From Pseudonocardia sp. SCN 73-27 (lineage in GTDB: Bacteria; Actinomycetota; Actinomycetes; Mycobacteriales; Pseudonocardiaceae): 49,637 bases of DNA. The position numbers and the translations under genes are program-made. How positions within the stretch are numbered: the stretch's first letter is position 1; every line of letters starts with the position of its first letter. A model generated the notes under the pieces. It saw only the letters and a program-made list of their open reading frames with translations. It was not told where the DNA came from and did no database searches. Positions 24,066-32,038 of the stretch are shown in pieces. The stretch is taken from contig MEGH01000046.1 of the NCBI GenBank assembly GCA_001725415.1, positions 1,721-51,357 on the forward strand, read 5' to 3'.

Positions 24066-25395
24066 GACATTAGCCGAGCGCGGGGACCTGAGCCGTGCCG
24101 CGCGCCAGTTCCTGCGCACCGAGTCGGGCTCGGCGGTGATGCTGCTCTCGGCCGCCTTCATCGCCCTGATCTGGGCGAACGTGTCCGGGAGCTACGAGAC
24201 GTTCTGGCACACCGAGTTCTCGCTGCGCTTCGGTGGGGTGGCCCTCACCGAGGATCTCCGCCACTGGGTCAACGACGGCCTGATGGTGATCTTCTTCTTC
24301 AGCATCGGCCTGGAGATCTCGCGTGAGATGACGCTGGGGGAGCTGCGCGGCGGCCGGGCCATCGCCGCGCCCGCGCTCGCCGCGCTCGGCGGGCTCACGA
24401 TCCCGGCACTGCTCTACGTCGCGTTCAACGCGGGCGGCCCGGGCGCGAGCGCATGGGGCATCGCGATCTCCACCGACACCGCCGTCCTGCTCGGCGTGCT
24501 CGCGCTGGTCGGGCCGCGCTGCCCCGACCAGCTGCGCATCTTCCTGCTCGCGCTCGCCGTCGTCGACGACATCGGTGCCATCGCCGCGATCGCGATCTTC
24601 TACACCGACCACGTCGCCTGGACGCCGCTGCTGATCGCGATCGGCCTGTTCGTCGCGACGGTCGCGCTGCGCTTCGTCAACTTCTGGAGGACGCCGATCT
24701 ACGTGCTGATCGGCGTCGTCATGTGGGTGTCGGTGCTGGAGTCGGGCATCCACCCCAGCGTCGTCGGCGTCCTGATGGGGCTGCTGGTCAACGCCTACGC
24801 CCCCCAGCGGCGCGACCTGATGCGGCTGCAGCTCGCCGGGACGAGCCTGCTCGTCGACCCCACCCCGGAGCGCGCGCTGGCCGCGCAGGCTGCCGCGGTC
24901 GGGACGATCTCGCCCAACGAGCGGCTGCAGCTACGGATCCAGCCGTGGTCGAGCTACGTGATCGTGCCCCTGTTCGCGCTCGCCAACGCCGGGATCGTGC
25001 TCGACGGTGAGACGCTGCGCGCCGCGGCGGCGTCGCCGATCACGTGGGGCATCATCGTGGCGCTGGTCGTCGGCAAGCTGTTCGGTGTCTCCGCCGGCAC
25101 CTGGGTGGCACTGCGCACCGGCGTGGGGCGGGTGCCCGACACCCTGCGCTGGGGCCAGCTCGTCGGCGGCGCCGCGCTGTCGGGCATCGGGTTCACCGTG
25201 GCGCTGTTCGTCACCGATCTCGCGTTCGACGACGAGGCGCTCAAGAGCCAGGCGACGATCGGAATCCTCGTCGGGTCGGTCCTCGCGGCGCTGCTGGGCT
25301 GGCTGATCTTCCGACTGCTCGGCGAGCGCGGCGGCCAGTGCGCCCCGAGCGGGCTGCCCGTGCTGCCGCCGCGCCCATGGCGCCCGCCCGCCTGA
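24055..25395 (+). CDS. nhaA: Na+/H+ antiporter NhaA
   Basis: The 446-residue membrane protein has about eleven hydrophobic segments and the NhaA signatures G-L-E-I-S-R-E-M (helix IV region) and the tandem aspartates in [10 protein letters not shown], which bind Na+ and protons. It exports Na+ in exchange for H+ at alkaline pH. GTG 24055 is preferred, with AGGA at 24043-24046; an earlier ATG at 23998 would overlap the divergent gene more. Unlike many actinobacterial homologues it carries no C-terminal thioredoxin domain, which is instead encoded by the neighbouring gene on the other strand. The C terminus ends in a Pro-rich tail. Confidence 0.93.
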   Translation: MAVTTLAERGDLSRAARQFLRTESGSAVMLLSAAFIALIWANVSGSYETFWHTEFSLRFGGVALTEDLRHWVNDGLMVIFFFSIGLEISREMTLGELRGGRAIAAPALAALGGLTIPALLYVAFNAGGPGASAWGIAISTDTAVLLGVLALVGPRCPDQLRIFLLALAVVDDIGAIAAIAIFYTDHVAWTPLLIAIGLFVATVALRFVNFWRTPIYVLIGVVMWVSVLESGIHPSVVGVLMGLLVNAYAPQRRDLMRLQLAGTSLLVDPTPERALAAQAAAVGTISPNERLQLRIQPWSSYVIVPLFALANAGIVLDGETLRAAAASPITWGIIVALVVGKLFGVSAGTWVALRTGVGRVPDTLRWGQLVGGAALSGIGFTVALFVTDLAFDDEALKSQATIGILVGSVLAALLGWLIFRLLGERGGQCAPSGLPVLPPRPWRPPA

Positions 25396-25405
25396 CCTGT
25401 CTGTG

Positions 25406-25549
25406 TCACCCCGGTCCCGGTGACGGCCCCAGGACGACGACGAGGTAGCCGGTGACGCTGCCGTCGGCGACCATGCCCATCGGGGTGTCCATGACGTGGG
25501 CGTCGCCCGGGTCGCCGAGGACGAGGAGGACGTCCATCTCCTCCGGCAC
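25406..25549 (-). CDS. possible short coding remnant, unknown
   Basis: On the reverse strand the frame is open from 25660 (directly after the stop of the phosphopantetheinyl transferase gene, in the same frame) to a TGA at 25406. From about 25600 down, nearly every codon ends in G or C, as in real genes here, and the translation contains M-D-V-L-L-V-L-G-D-P-G-D-A-H-V-M-D-T-P-M-G-M-V. The only start codons are GTG 25549 and ATG 25537, giving about 47 residues. It may be a short gene or the 3' remnant of a larger one. I do not recognise it. Confidence 0.35.
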   Translation of the reverse strand: MPEEMDVLLVLGDPGDAHVMDTPMGMVADGSVTGYLVVVLGPSPGPG

Positions 25550-25660
25550 CGCGATCTCGGGGGTGGCGGCGAGCGAGAAACCGGCGCCGAGCTCGACAGC
25601 AGACTGCTCCGGAGCATGATCGAACCGGTCCGACGTCGAACTCGCCGGCTCCGGGACGGC

Positions 25661-26410
25661 TCAGCTGTGGACGACGCGGGCGCGCAGGACGGCGTCGCCG
25701 TCGTGCTCGGTGACCGTCGGCGCGACGGCGCCGAGCCCTGCCACGGCCGCCGGGTGGCGCAGCCGCGGCATCAGATCGACCAGCCAGAACGGGCCCGCGG
25801 GCGCGTCGTCACCCGCCCAGCCCACGACGGCCGCCGGCGTGCCGGGTGGGCTCAGCGTGATCGAGTCCATCGGCCGCGACAGGCCTTCACCGGTGACCTT
25901 GAGCAGCGCCTCCTTGCGGGTCCAGATCCGCAGGAACTCCTCGGTCGTCGACGGCGCAGGCCGCTGCTTCTCGACGGACGAGCTGACGTGCTCGGCCATC
26001 GACGCCACGTCGGACAGGGTGCGGTGGTGCTCGGCGTCGAGCCCGACGGCGACGTCGGCGACCGCCAGCCCGACGAGGTCGCCGGAGTGGGTGAAGGAGA
26101 ACTCGGGTGCGCCGGGCTCGTCGAGACGCGGCTTGCCGTGCTGGGCCCCGCAGCGGCAGGTTCGGTCGAACCGCACGCCGGCGGGATGGGTGGCGGTGCG
26201 CTCGCCCAGGACGAGCCGGGTCAGTGCGTGCGCGGCGAGGTAACGGCCGGCGTCGTCGGGCTTGCGAAAGGCGCGCAGCCGGGTGCGTTCGTGCTCGTCG
26301 AGCAGGGCGACGAGGTCGGACCGGCCGGTGGGGTCGATCGGCCGGGCCCACCAGATCGCGCACTCGCCTGCGCGAGGTGTGGACGGGCCGGTCGGGTCGG
26401 GGTCGGGCAC
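25661..26410 (-). CDS. 4'-phosphopantetheinyl transferase superfamily protein
   Basis: The 249-residue protein resembles Sfp-type transferases, which move the phosphopantetheine arm of CoA to a serine of carrier proteins. F-S-F-T-H-S-G-D-L-V-G-L-A-V leads to V-G-L-D-A-E-H (the Mg-binding G-x-D-x-E motif) and later W-T-R-K-E-A-L-L-K-V-T-G-E-G-L (the W-x-x-K-E-A motif). A possible Cys cluster (C-R-C-G) lies in the middle. No carrier-protein or NRPS/PKS gene is nearby, so the target is unknown. GTG 26410 is the best start; frames upstream give only Arg/Pro-rich shadow sequence. Confidence 0.88.
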   Translation of the reverse strand: MPDPDPTGPSTPRAGECAIWWARPIDPTGRSDLVALLDEHERTRLRAFRKPDDAGRYLAAHALTRLVLGERTATHPAGVRFDRTCRCGAQHGKPRLDEPGAPEFSFTHSGDLVGLAVADVAVGLDAEHHRTLSDVASMAEHVSSSVEKQRPAPSTTEEFLRIWTRKEALLKVTGEGLSRPMDSITLSPPGTPAAVVGWAGDDAPAGPFWLVDLMPRLRHPAAVAGLGAVAPTVTEHDGDAVLRARVVHS

Positions 26411-26520
26411 GTCGTCAGCGTCGCACGGCGCGGCGTCCGGACCGAGCGCGCGTGACGGGCGCGACGGGCGTATCCGGGTGTCGGTGGAGGGCCCGGCGCT
26501 CGCCCTCGTGAGGGGCCGCG

Positions 26521-26556
26521 TGCGCGGGACGCGGTACACACCCTGCGTCCCGCGCA
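26521..26556. terminator. hairpin, first of a tandem pair
   Basis: Twelve-base arms TGCGCGGGACGC (26521-26532) and GCGTCCCGCGCA (26545-26556) with a 12-base loop. It lies downstream of the small reverse-strand gene at 26602-26820 and upstream of the phosphopantetheinyl transferase gene. Confidence 0.6.
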
Positions 26557-26568
26557 CGGCCCCCCGGC

Positions 26569-26597
26569 GCGGCCCGTCGTCACCAGCGACGGGCCGC
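26569..26597. terminator. hairpin, second of a tandem pair
   Basis: Eleven-base arms GCGGCCCGTCG (26569-26579) and CGACGGGCCGC (26587-26597) with a 7-base loop, only five bases past the stop of the small basic-protein gene on the reverse strand. No T-run, as usual for GC-rich actinobacteria. Confidence 0.65.
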
Positions 26598-26601
26598 GGT
26601 G

Positions 26602-26820
26602 TCAGCCGCTGCGGCGAGCGGCGAAGTCGGTGCGATGGTGCGCCGGCTTCGTCGACACCGATCCCGAGCGCGTGGACGACGCCCCGGGGATCGTGCGCTG
26701 CGGCTGGTTCCCGCCCGTGCGGCGCGCGCGTCGTTCGGCGCGGTTCAGGGCGGGCTGGTCGGTCCCGGCAGCGGTCGCTGCGGCGGGGACGGAACGACGT
26801 GACGGAGTACGTGCGGTCAT
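26602..26820 (-). CDS. small basic hypothetical protein
   Basis: The 72-residue product starts at ATG 26820 behind a strong AGGAGG with six-base spacing, the clearest support that it is real. It is rich in Arg, Ser, Thr and Ala, with L-N-R-A-E-R-R-A-R-R in the middle and no hydrophobic segment. The composition suggests nucleic-acid or ribosome association, but nothing specific is recognised. Two hairpins directly follow the stop. The upstream region 26821-27031 holds a hairpin GCGGGTG-AG-CACCCGC (26935-26950) and the promoter of the divergent FAD oxidoreductase. Confidence 0.6.
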   Translation of the reverse strand: MTARTPSRRSVPAAATAAGTDQPALNRAERRARRTGGNQPQRTIPGASSTRSGSVSTKPAHHRTDFAARRSG

Positions 26821-27018
26821 GCGGACCTCCTGGTGAGCTGGGCCGGCGCGCAGCGACGGACGGCAGTGCCGGCCGGTGGGCTGGGACGGGCAGCCCCGCG
26901 TCGCGGTGTCGGACTCCCGGACGGGGGGGCGACTGCGGGTGAGCACCCGCGGTCGACTCAGAGGAAGAAGCGCATGACGGGAAAGGTAGCCGCGTGCCCC
27001 GCGATCCCGCCACTGAAT

Positions 27019-27024
27019 TACCGT
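27019..27024 (+). promoter_or_regulatory. -10 box of the FAD oxidoreductase gene
   Basis: TACCGT ends seven bases before GTG 27032, with no ribosome binding site in between, consistent with a leaderless start. Confidence 0.5.
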
Positions 27025-27031
27025 CGACGTC

Positions 27032-28183
27032 GTGACCAGCACGAACGGTTCTGTCGACGTGGTCGTGATCGGTGGCGGGATCGCCGGGGCGTCGGTGGCC
27101 TACGAGCTCGCCGCGCACCGTCGCGTGCTGCTGCTGGAGGCCGAGCAGGCCCTGGCCACGCATTCGACGGCGCGCTCGGCGGCGACCTACATCCCCGGCC
27201 ACGGCACGGGCCCGGTGCGGGCTCTGGTCGCGGCGAGCCTGGAGCGGTTCGCCGCGCTCGCCGAGGAGCTCGACGCCCCGCCGCTGCTGACGCCGCGGAT
27301 GGTGGTGTGGGCGGGGTTCGACGACGACGGCGTCCGCGGCGTCGACGCGCTGCTCGCCGAACGCGTGGGAGAACCGCTTGCGCCGCAACGGATCACTTCG
27401 GAGGAGGCGGAACGGCTGAGCCCGGTGCTGCGGCCCGGTGCGGTGCAGGCCGCCGCGTTGACGTCGGAGTCGGCCGACATCGACGCCGCCGCGCTGCACG
27501 CCGCGTTCGTCCGTGGCCTGCGCCGCCGCGGCGGACGGGTGCGGACGTCGACCCGGGTCACGGGGATCGACCGGCTCGCCGACGGCTGGCGGGTCCACGT
27601 CGGCGACTCCGCCACGGACGTGCCCGACGTCGTCGACGCCGCCGGGGCGTGGGTGGACGTCGTCGCGGCCGCGGCCGGCGTCGCGCCGATCGGGCTGACC
27701 CCGTTGCGGCGCACCGCCGCCGTGCTCTCGGTCGCCGAGCCGGAGCGCCTCGCCGGTGTCGACGGCGGGCTGCAGCCGATGGTCACCGAGGTCGAGGAAC
27801 GCTTCTACTTCAAGACCGAGTCGGGCGGCCTGCTGGCCTCGCCGGGCGACGAGACGCCGTCGGACCCCGTCGACGCCCGCCCCGACGAGCTCGACGTGGC
27901 GCTCGCGCTGGAACGGGTCGCGGCGGTGACGACCCTGGGGTTGCGCTCGGTGCGGACGTCGTGGGCGGGGCTGCGCTCGTTCGTCGGCGACCGGTGCCCG
28001 GTCGTCGGATCCCGGCCGCACAACCCGGGGTTCCACTTCGTCGCAGGTCAGGGCGGGTCGGGGATCGAGACGTCGCCGGCGTTGGGGGCGTTCGCGGCTG
28101 CAGTGATCGCGGGGACGCCGGTGCCGGCGGACGTCGACCTCGATCCGGCGGAGCTGAGCCCGAATCGGCTGCCGCAAAAGTAA
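27032..28183 (+). CDS. FAD-dependent oxidoreductase (DAO family)
   Basis: The 383-residue protein belongs to the D-amino-acid oxidase/glycine oxidase-like flavoprotein group. The dinucleotide-binding motif is V-V-V-I-G-G-G-I-A-G-A-S-V-A-Y-E-L at residues 10-26. H-S-T-A-R-S-A-A follows as the second FAD contact, and the C-terminal F-H-F-V-A-G-Q-G-G-S-G-I-E-T-S-P-A closes the fold. The substrate, an amine or amino acid, cannot be named. The stop codon TAA (28181-28183) begins a TetR-type operator-like sequence in front of the P450 gene 35 bases downstream. The pair may act together, but the P450 has its own promoter-like box. Confidence 0.88.
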   Translation: MTSTNGSVDVVVIGGGIAGASVAYELAAHRRVLLLEAEQALATHSTARSAATYIPGHGTGPVRALVAASLERFAALAEELDAPPLLTPRMVVWAGFDDDGVRGVDALLAERVGEPLAPQRITSEEAERLSPVLRPGAVQAAALTSESADIDAAALHAAFVRGLRRRGGRVRTSTRVTGIDRLADGWRVHVGDSATDVPDVVDAAGAWVDVVAAAAGVAPIGLTPLRRTAAVLSVAEPERLAGVDGGLQPMVTEVEERFYFKTESGGLLASPGDETPSDPVDARPDELDVALALERVAAVTTLGLRSVRTSWAGLRSFVGDRCPVVGSRPHNPGFHFVAGQGGSGIETSPALGAFAAAVIAGTPVPADVDLDPAELSPNRLPQK

Positions 28184-28194
28184 GCGCTCGCTCA
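28181..28194. promoter_or_regulatory. TetR-type operator-like sequence before the P450 gene
   Basis: TAAGCGCTCGCTCA is an imperfect dyad resembling the TnAGCGCTCGCTnA sites known for actinobacterial TetR regulators of lipid and acyl-CoA genes. It lies 24 bases upstream of the P450 start, near the -35 region of the CACGAT box at 28205-28210. The regulator is not identifiable here. Confidence 0.4.
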
Positions 28195-28217
28195 CCATCG
28201 ATGGCACGATGGGGGTC

Positions 28218-29414
28218 ATGACGGAGACCACCGCCACCACCGGTACCCCCGAGCTCTTCGACGGTGCGTTCTGGAGCGACCCCTACCCGGCGTATGCCGC
28301 GCTGCGCGACGCGGCCCCGGTGCGGCGCATCGACCTCCCCGGCGGCCCGGCCTGGATCGTCACCCGCTACGACGACGTGCGCGCCGCCTTCACCGACCCC
28401 CGGCTGGCCAAGGACTGGCGCTGGACGCTGCCACCCGAGCAGCGCGCCGACGCCCCGGCCACGCCGATGATGATCCTCATGGACCCGCCGGACCACACCC
28501 GGCTGCGCAAGCTCGTCAGCCGGCCGTTCACGGCGCGGCGGATGGCCGAGCTGCGCCCGCGCGTCGAGGAGATCGCCGCCGACCTGCTGGCCGACCTCCC
28601 GGCCGAGGGCACCGTCGACCTCATGGCGCAGTACGCGTTCCTGCTGCCGGTGAGGGTGATCTGCGAGCTGCTCGGCGTGCCCGCCGAGGACCGTGACGAG
28701 TTCAGCGCCTGGTCGGCCACGATGGTCGACGACGCGCCCCAGGACGCCAAGCTGGCCGCGTCGCAGGAGATGAGCGCCTACCTGGGGCAGCTCGCCGGGC
28801 GCAAGGCCGCCGACCCCGGCGACGACCTGCTCTCCGCCCTCGTCGCCGTGTCCGAGGACGACGGCGACCGGCTGTCCGGCGAGGAGCTCGTCGCGATGGG
28901 TGTACTGCTGCTCATCGCCGGGCACGAGACGACCGTCAACCTCATCGGCAACGCCCTGCTGGGCCTGCTCACCCACCCCGACCAGCTCGAGCTGCTGCGC
29001 CGCGACCCCGGCCTGGGCAAGGGCGCGGTCGAGGAGTTCCTGCGCTGGGACTCACCCGTCGGCAACGCGCCCGTCCGGTTCACCACCGAGGACGTCGAGA
29101 TCGCGGGGACGACGATCCCCGGCGGGTCCGTCGTCATGCTCGGGTTGGGCGCGGCCAACCGCGACCCCGCCAGGTTCCCCGACGCCGACCGCCTCGACGT
29201 CACCCGCGACGCGAGCGGCCACGTCGCCTTCGGGCACGGCCTGCACTTCTGCCTCGGCGCGCAGCTCGCCCGTATCGAAGGCGACGTCGCGCTGCGCGCG
29301 CTGCTCGACCGCTACCCGTCGCTCACCCTCGCCGCCGACCCCGACGACCTGGTGTACCGGCACAGCACGCTCATCCGCGGGCTGCGCGAGCTGCCGGTCA
29401 CACTGGGGTCGTGA
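28218..29414 (+). CDS. cytochrome P450
   Basis: The 398-residue protein is a soluble bacterial P450. Key motifs are A-G-H-E-T-T at residues 234-239 (I-helix oxygen-activating), E273-x-x-R276 (K-helix), and F-G-H-G-L-H-F-C-L-G with the heme-ligating Cys345. N-terminal M-D-P-P-D-H-T-R-L-R is the usual B'/C-region motif. Overall similarity is to CYP105/CYP107-like groups, but family and substrate cannot be assigned reliably. No ferredoxin gene is adjacent, though an FprA-type reductase is present at 37.2 kb. ATG 28218 follows CACGAT by seven bases; ATG 28209 is an alternative start. Confidence 0.93.
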   Translation: MTETTATTGTPELFDGAFWSDPYPAYAALRDAAPVRRIDLPGGPAWIVTRYDDVRAAFTDPRLAKDWRWTLPPEQRADAPATPMMILMDPPDHTRLRKLVSRPFTARRMAELRPRVEEIAADLLADLPAEGTVDLMAQYAFLLPVRVICELLGVPAEDRDEFSAWSATMVDDAPQDAKLAASQEMSAYLGQLAGRKAADPGDDLLSALVAVSEDDGDRLSGEELVAMGVLLLIAGHETTVNLIGNALLGLLTHPDQLELLRRDPGLGKGAVEEFLRWDSPVGNAPVRFTTEDVEIAGTTIPGGSVVMLGLGAANRDPARFPDADRLDVTRDASGHVAFGHGLHFCLGAQLARIEGDVALRALLDRYPSLTLAADPDDLVYRHSTLIRGLRELPVTLGS

Positions 29415-29846
29415 ACCGCTCCGTGCCGATGACGCCGAGCAGCCGGATCTTCTCCTCGGCCTCCGAGCGGGGCGCGGCCGTCAGCACCAGCAGGGCCTGC
29501 GACTGGTCCTCGGTGAACAGCGCCTGACAGTCGACCTCGATGTCGCCGAGCTGCGGGTCGACCAGGATCTTGTGGTCGACGAGCCGCTGCGCCACCTCAT
29601 GGCGGTCCCACAGCTCGGCCCGTGAACCGCGACCGGTCGCCGTAGAGGGCCTCCGCCAGCGCGTTCTGCACCAGCACCTCACCCAGCGACGACAGGATCA
29701 GCGCCGGGGTGTCCGACAGCCGGTCGAGTACCCGCAACAGCGCGGGTGCCACGTGCGTGGCCACCCTCACCGGCGACGGCGCGTTGCGGCCGGCCACGTG
29801 GAACAGGTAGTCGCGCTCGGAGTCCGACAGCCGCGGCAACTGACCC
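29398..29846 (-). pseudogene. decayed XRE/MmyB-type regulator remnant
   Basis: Two overlapping reverse-strand frames together make a broken MmyB-like ligand-binding domain. The first part (from about 29839) reads L-P-R-L-S-D-S-E-R-D-Y-L-F-H-V-A-G and L-I-L-S-S-L-G-E-V-L-V-Q-N-A-L-A up to G-D-R-S-R-F-T-G. It then jumps, near 29625, to E-L-W-D-R-H-E-V-A in another frame, which continues D-I-E-V-D-C-Q-A-L-F-T-E-D-Q-S-Q to the normal C terminus. About 60 family residues between F-T-G and E-L-W-D-R-H are missing, and so is the whole helix-turn-helix domain. The broken 5' end is directly beside palindrome copy 4. An intact relative lies at 32039-32824. Confidence 0.8.
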
Positions 29847-29886
29847 GTGAGTGGCGTTATTGGCTATAGCCAATATCGCCACTCAC
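29847..29886. repeat. 40-bp intergenic palindrome, copy 4
   Basis: Outer arms GTGAGTGGC/GCCACTCAC, inner TTATTGGCTA, with one mismatched pair; it belongs to the same inner-arm subtype as copy 1. It encodes the last residues and TAA stop of scoB on the reverse strand and abuts the truncated 5' end of the decayed MmyB gene. Confidence 0.95.
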
Positions 29887-30516
29887 GGGTCGGAGAAGCT
29901 CAGCGTCGGTTGCCGCGCGGACCTCGTCCGCGGTCACGCCCGGCGCCGTCTCCACGAGGACCAGGCCCCGGTCGGTGACGTCGACGACCGCGAGGTCGGT
30001 GACGATCCGGTCCACGCACGCCAGGCCCGTCAGCGGCAGCGTGCACTCCTCGACGATCTTCGGCGACCCGTCGCGCGAGACGTGCTCCATCATCACGACG
30101 ACCTTCGCCGCCCCGTGGACGAGGTCCATCGCCCCACCCATGCCCTTGATCATCTTGCCCGGGACGGCCCAGTTCGCGAGGTCGCCGCGTGTGCTGACCT
30201 GCATCGCCCCCAGCACCGCGACGTCGACGTGGCCGCCGCGGATCATCCCGAAGCTCGTCGACGACCCGAAGAAGCTCGCCCCCGGCCGCACCGTCACGGT
30301 CTCCTTCCCCGCGTTGATGAGGTCGGCATCGATCTCGTCCTCGGTCGGGTAGGGACCGACGCCGAGGATGCCGTTCTCCGAGTGCAGCACCAGCTCCCGG
30401 CCCGGCGGGACGTGCCCGGGCACGAGCGTCGGCATGCCGATGCCGAGGTTGACGTAGGCACCGTCGGGCAGCTCCGCCGCGACCCGAGCGGCCAGCTCGT
30501 CACGCGTGAGCGCCAT
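29857..30516 (-). CDS. scoB: 3-oxoacid CoA-transferase subunit B
   Basis: The 219-residue beta subunit carries the catalytic Glu in H-S-E-N-G-I-L-G and the G-M-P-T-L-V-P and [10 protein letters not shown] signatures of class I CoA-transferases. It moves CoA between succinyl-CoA (or another acyl-CoA) and a 3-oxoacid. ATG 30516 overlaps the stop of scoA (ATGA), so the two subunits are translationally coupled. The natural C terminus appears to end near L-L-R-P; the final V-S-G-D-I-G-Y-S-Q and the TAA stop are encoded by palindrome copy 4. Confidence 0.92.
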   Translation of the reverse strand: MALTRDELAARVAAELPDGAYVNLGIGMPTLVPGHVPPGRELVLHSENGILGVGPYPTEDEIDADLINAGKETVTVRPGASFFGSSTSFGMIRGGHVDVAVLGAMQVSTRGDLANWAVPGKMIKGMGGAMDLVHGAAKVVVMMEHVSRDGSPKIVEECTLPLTGLACVDRIVTDLAVVDVTDRGLVLVETAPGVTADEVRAATDAELLRPVSGDIGYSQ

Positions 30517-31277
30517 CAGGAACCCCCTCCGGAGCGCAGGGTCCGGAACTCGATCCGCTTCTCCACCCCGGACGCGTCGACGACCCGCTGCACGTGGATG
30601 CCGGGCGTGTGCACGGAGTCCGGGTCGATCTCCCCGGGCTCCACCAGGTGCTCCACCTCGGCGATCGTGATCCGCCCCGCGGCCGCACAGTCGGGGGAGA
30701 AGTTGCGCGACGAGCGTCGGTACACGAGGTTGCCGTGCCGGTCACCCTTCCAGGCGTGCACCAGCGCGAAGTCGGTGACGATCGCCTGCTCCATGACGTA
30801 GGTGGCGCCGTCGAACTCGCGGGTCTCCTTCGCCGGCGACGCCACGGCGACGCTCCCGTCGGAGGCGTAGCGCCACGGCAGACCGCCGTCGGCGACGAGG
30901 GTCCCCACCCCGGCCGGGGTGTAGAACGCCGGGATGCCCGCCCCGCCCGCGCGCAGCCGCTCCGCGAGCGTGCCCTGCGGCGTCAGCTCCACCTCGACCT
31001 CACCGGCGAGGTACTGGCGGGCGAACTCCTTGTTGTTGCCGACGTAGGAGCCGATGGTGCGCCGGATCCGCCCGGCGGCCAGCAGGTTCCCGAGGCCGAA
31101 CCCGTCGACGCCGAGGTTGTTGCTGACGGTCTCCAGGTCGGTGGCGCCCTGGGCGAGCAGCGCCTCGATCAGCGTGACCGGCACGCCCGACATCCCGAAC
31201 CCGCCGACGGCGAGCGACGCCCCGTCGGGGATGTCCGCGACGGCCTCCGCCGCCGACGCGACCACCTTGTCGATCAT
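30516..31277 (-). CDS. scoA: 3-oxoacid CoA-transferase subunit A
   Basis: The 253-residue alpha subunit starts M-I-D-K-V-V and has [10 protein letters not shown] (the G-G-F-G loop that binds CoA), [10 protein letters not shown] and [10 protein letters not shown]. The S-Y-V-G-N-N-K-E segment favours the succinyl-CoA:3-ketoacid (ScoA) type over 3-oxoadipate transferase PcaI. ATG 31277 has only a weak AAAGG upstream. A TAGCCT box lies on the reverse strand at 31304-31309, next to a 16-base CG palindrome (31310-31325). scoB follows with a four-base overlap. Confidence 0.92.
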   Translation of the reverse strand: MIDKVVASAAEAVADIPDGASLAVGGFGMSGVPVTLIEALLAQGATDLETVSNNLGVDGFGLGNLLAAGRIRRTIGSYVGNNKEFARQYLAGEVEVELTPQGTLAERLRAGGAGIPAFYTPAGVGTLVADGGLPWRYASDGSVAVASPAKETREFDGATYVMEQAIVTDFALVHAWKGDRHGNLVYRRSSRNFSPDCAAAGRITIAEVEHLVEPGEIDPDSVHTPGIHVQRVVDASGVEKRIEFRTLRSGGGS

Positions 31278-31338
31278 GGCCCGGCCTTTGTGCGCATGGC
31301 CGCAGGCTAACCCGCGCGCGCGGGTCACGACCTGTGCG

Positions 31339-31995
31339 TCAGCGCAGCGCGGCGGCCAGATCGTCGACGGACTCGAAGACGTTCACCGCGCCCGCCTCCT
31401 CCAGCTCGCCGGGGTCGGCGTAGCCCCACCCCGCGCCCAGGCAGGCGATGCCGTGCGCGGCCGACCCGGCGACGTCGTTGCGCCGGTCGCCCACCATCAC
31501 CGCACGCTCGGCGGCGCCGGACCCCAGGCGGCGCAACGCTTCCGCGACCACGTCGGCCTTGGTGGGGCGGCCGGCGTCGAGGGTGTCGCCGACGATCGTC
31601 GTGAACAGGTCGGTCCAACCGTGGTGGTCGAGGATGCGCTCGGCGTAGACCTCCGACTTGCTCGTCGCCAGCACCAGTCGGACCCCGGCGGCCGACAGGT
31701 CGCGCAGCAGGGCGTCGATACCGGGGTAGGGGGCGCAGTCGTAGAGTCCGCCCGCGGCATAGTGCCTGCGGTAGACGACCAGCGCCTCGTCGGCCAGGTC
31801 GTCGCCGACGATGCCCGGCAGCGTCGTGTAGAGCGGCGGGCCGAGGACGTGGCGGCCGACCGCACCCGGCGCCACCTCGATGCCCATCTCGGCGAACGCG
31901 GCGGCCAGCGAGCCGAGGATTCCGGACGCGGAGTCGACGAGGGTGCCGTCGAGGTCGAGCAGAACGGTGTCGTGGCGGGTCGTCACGTGCTCCAT
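31339..31995 (-). CDS. HAD-family hydrolase (phosphoglycolate phosphatase-like)
   Basis: The 218-residue protein has all four HAD motifs: D-L-D-G-T-L-V-D-S with nucleophile Asp14 and Asp16, L-A-T-S-K-S with the Thr/Ser, a Lys in T-K-A-D-V-V, and V-G-D-R-R-N-D-V. The helical cap between motifs I and II places it in the Gph/PGP subfamily. It probably dephosphorylates a small phosphometabolite such as phosphoglycolate, but the specificity is not visible. ATG 31995 is used; GTG 31986 is an alternative. It lies 61 bases upstream of scoA on the same strand. Confidence 0.88.
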   Translation of the reverse strand: MEHVTTRHDTVLLDLDGTLVDSASGILGSLAAAFAEMGIEVAPGAVGRHVLGPPLYTTLPGIVGDDLADEALVVYRRHYAAGGLYDCAPYPGIDALLRDLSAAGVRLVLATSKSEVYAERILDHHGWTDLFTTIVGDTLDAGRPTKADVVAEALRRLGSGAAERAVMVGDRRNDVAGSAAHGIACLGAGWGYADPGELEEAGAVNVFESVDDLAAALR

Positions 31996-32038
31996 CGTGG
32001 CCGACCCACGCCTCGGTGACCCGCCCCGGTCGGTGACG

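Noticed and set aside
24931-25617. Reverse frame of 228 residues over the nhaA 3' end
   Set aside because: Ser/Arg/Pro/Thr-rich out-of-phase translation; nhaA on the other strand carries the conserved motifs.
26978-27016. Sequence GGGAAAGGTAGCC ... GATCCCGCCACTGA resembling a cobalamin riboswitch core
   Set aside because: Only the CCCGCCACTG piece matches well. There is no AGCCAGGAGAC-type B12 box, no room for the peripheral helices before GTG 27032, and the following FAD oxidoreductase has a leaderless-type promoter.
30516-31277. Assignment of the CoA-transferase pair as pcaI/pcaJ because of the nearby pcaB-like gene
   Set aside because: The S-Y-V-G-N-N-K-E region fits the succinyl-CoA:3-ketoacid type rather than the 3-oxoadipate type, and the genes are on opposite strands in separate units.
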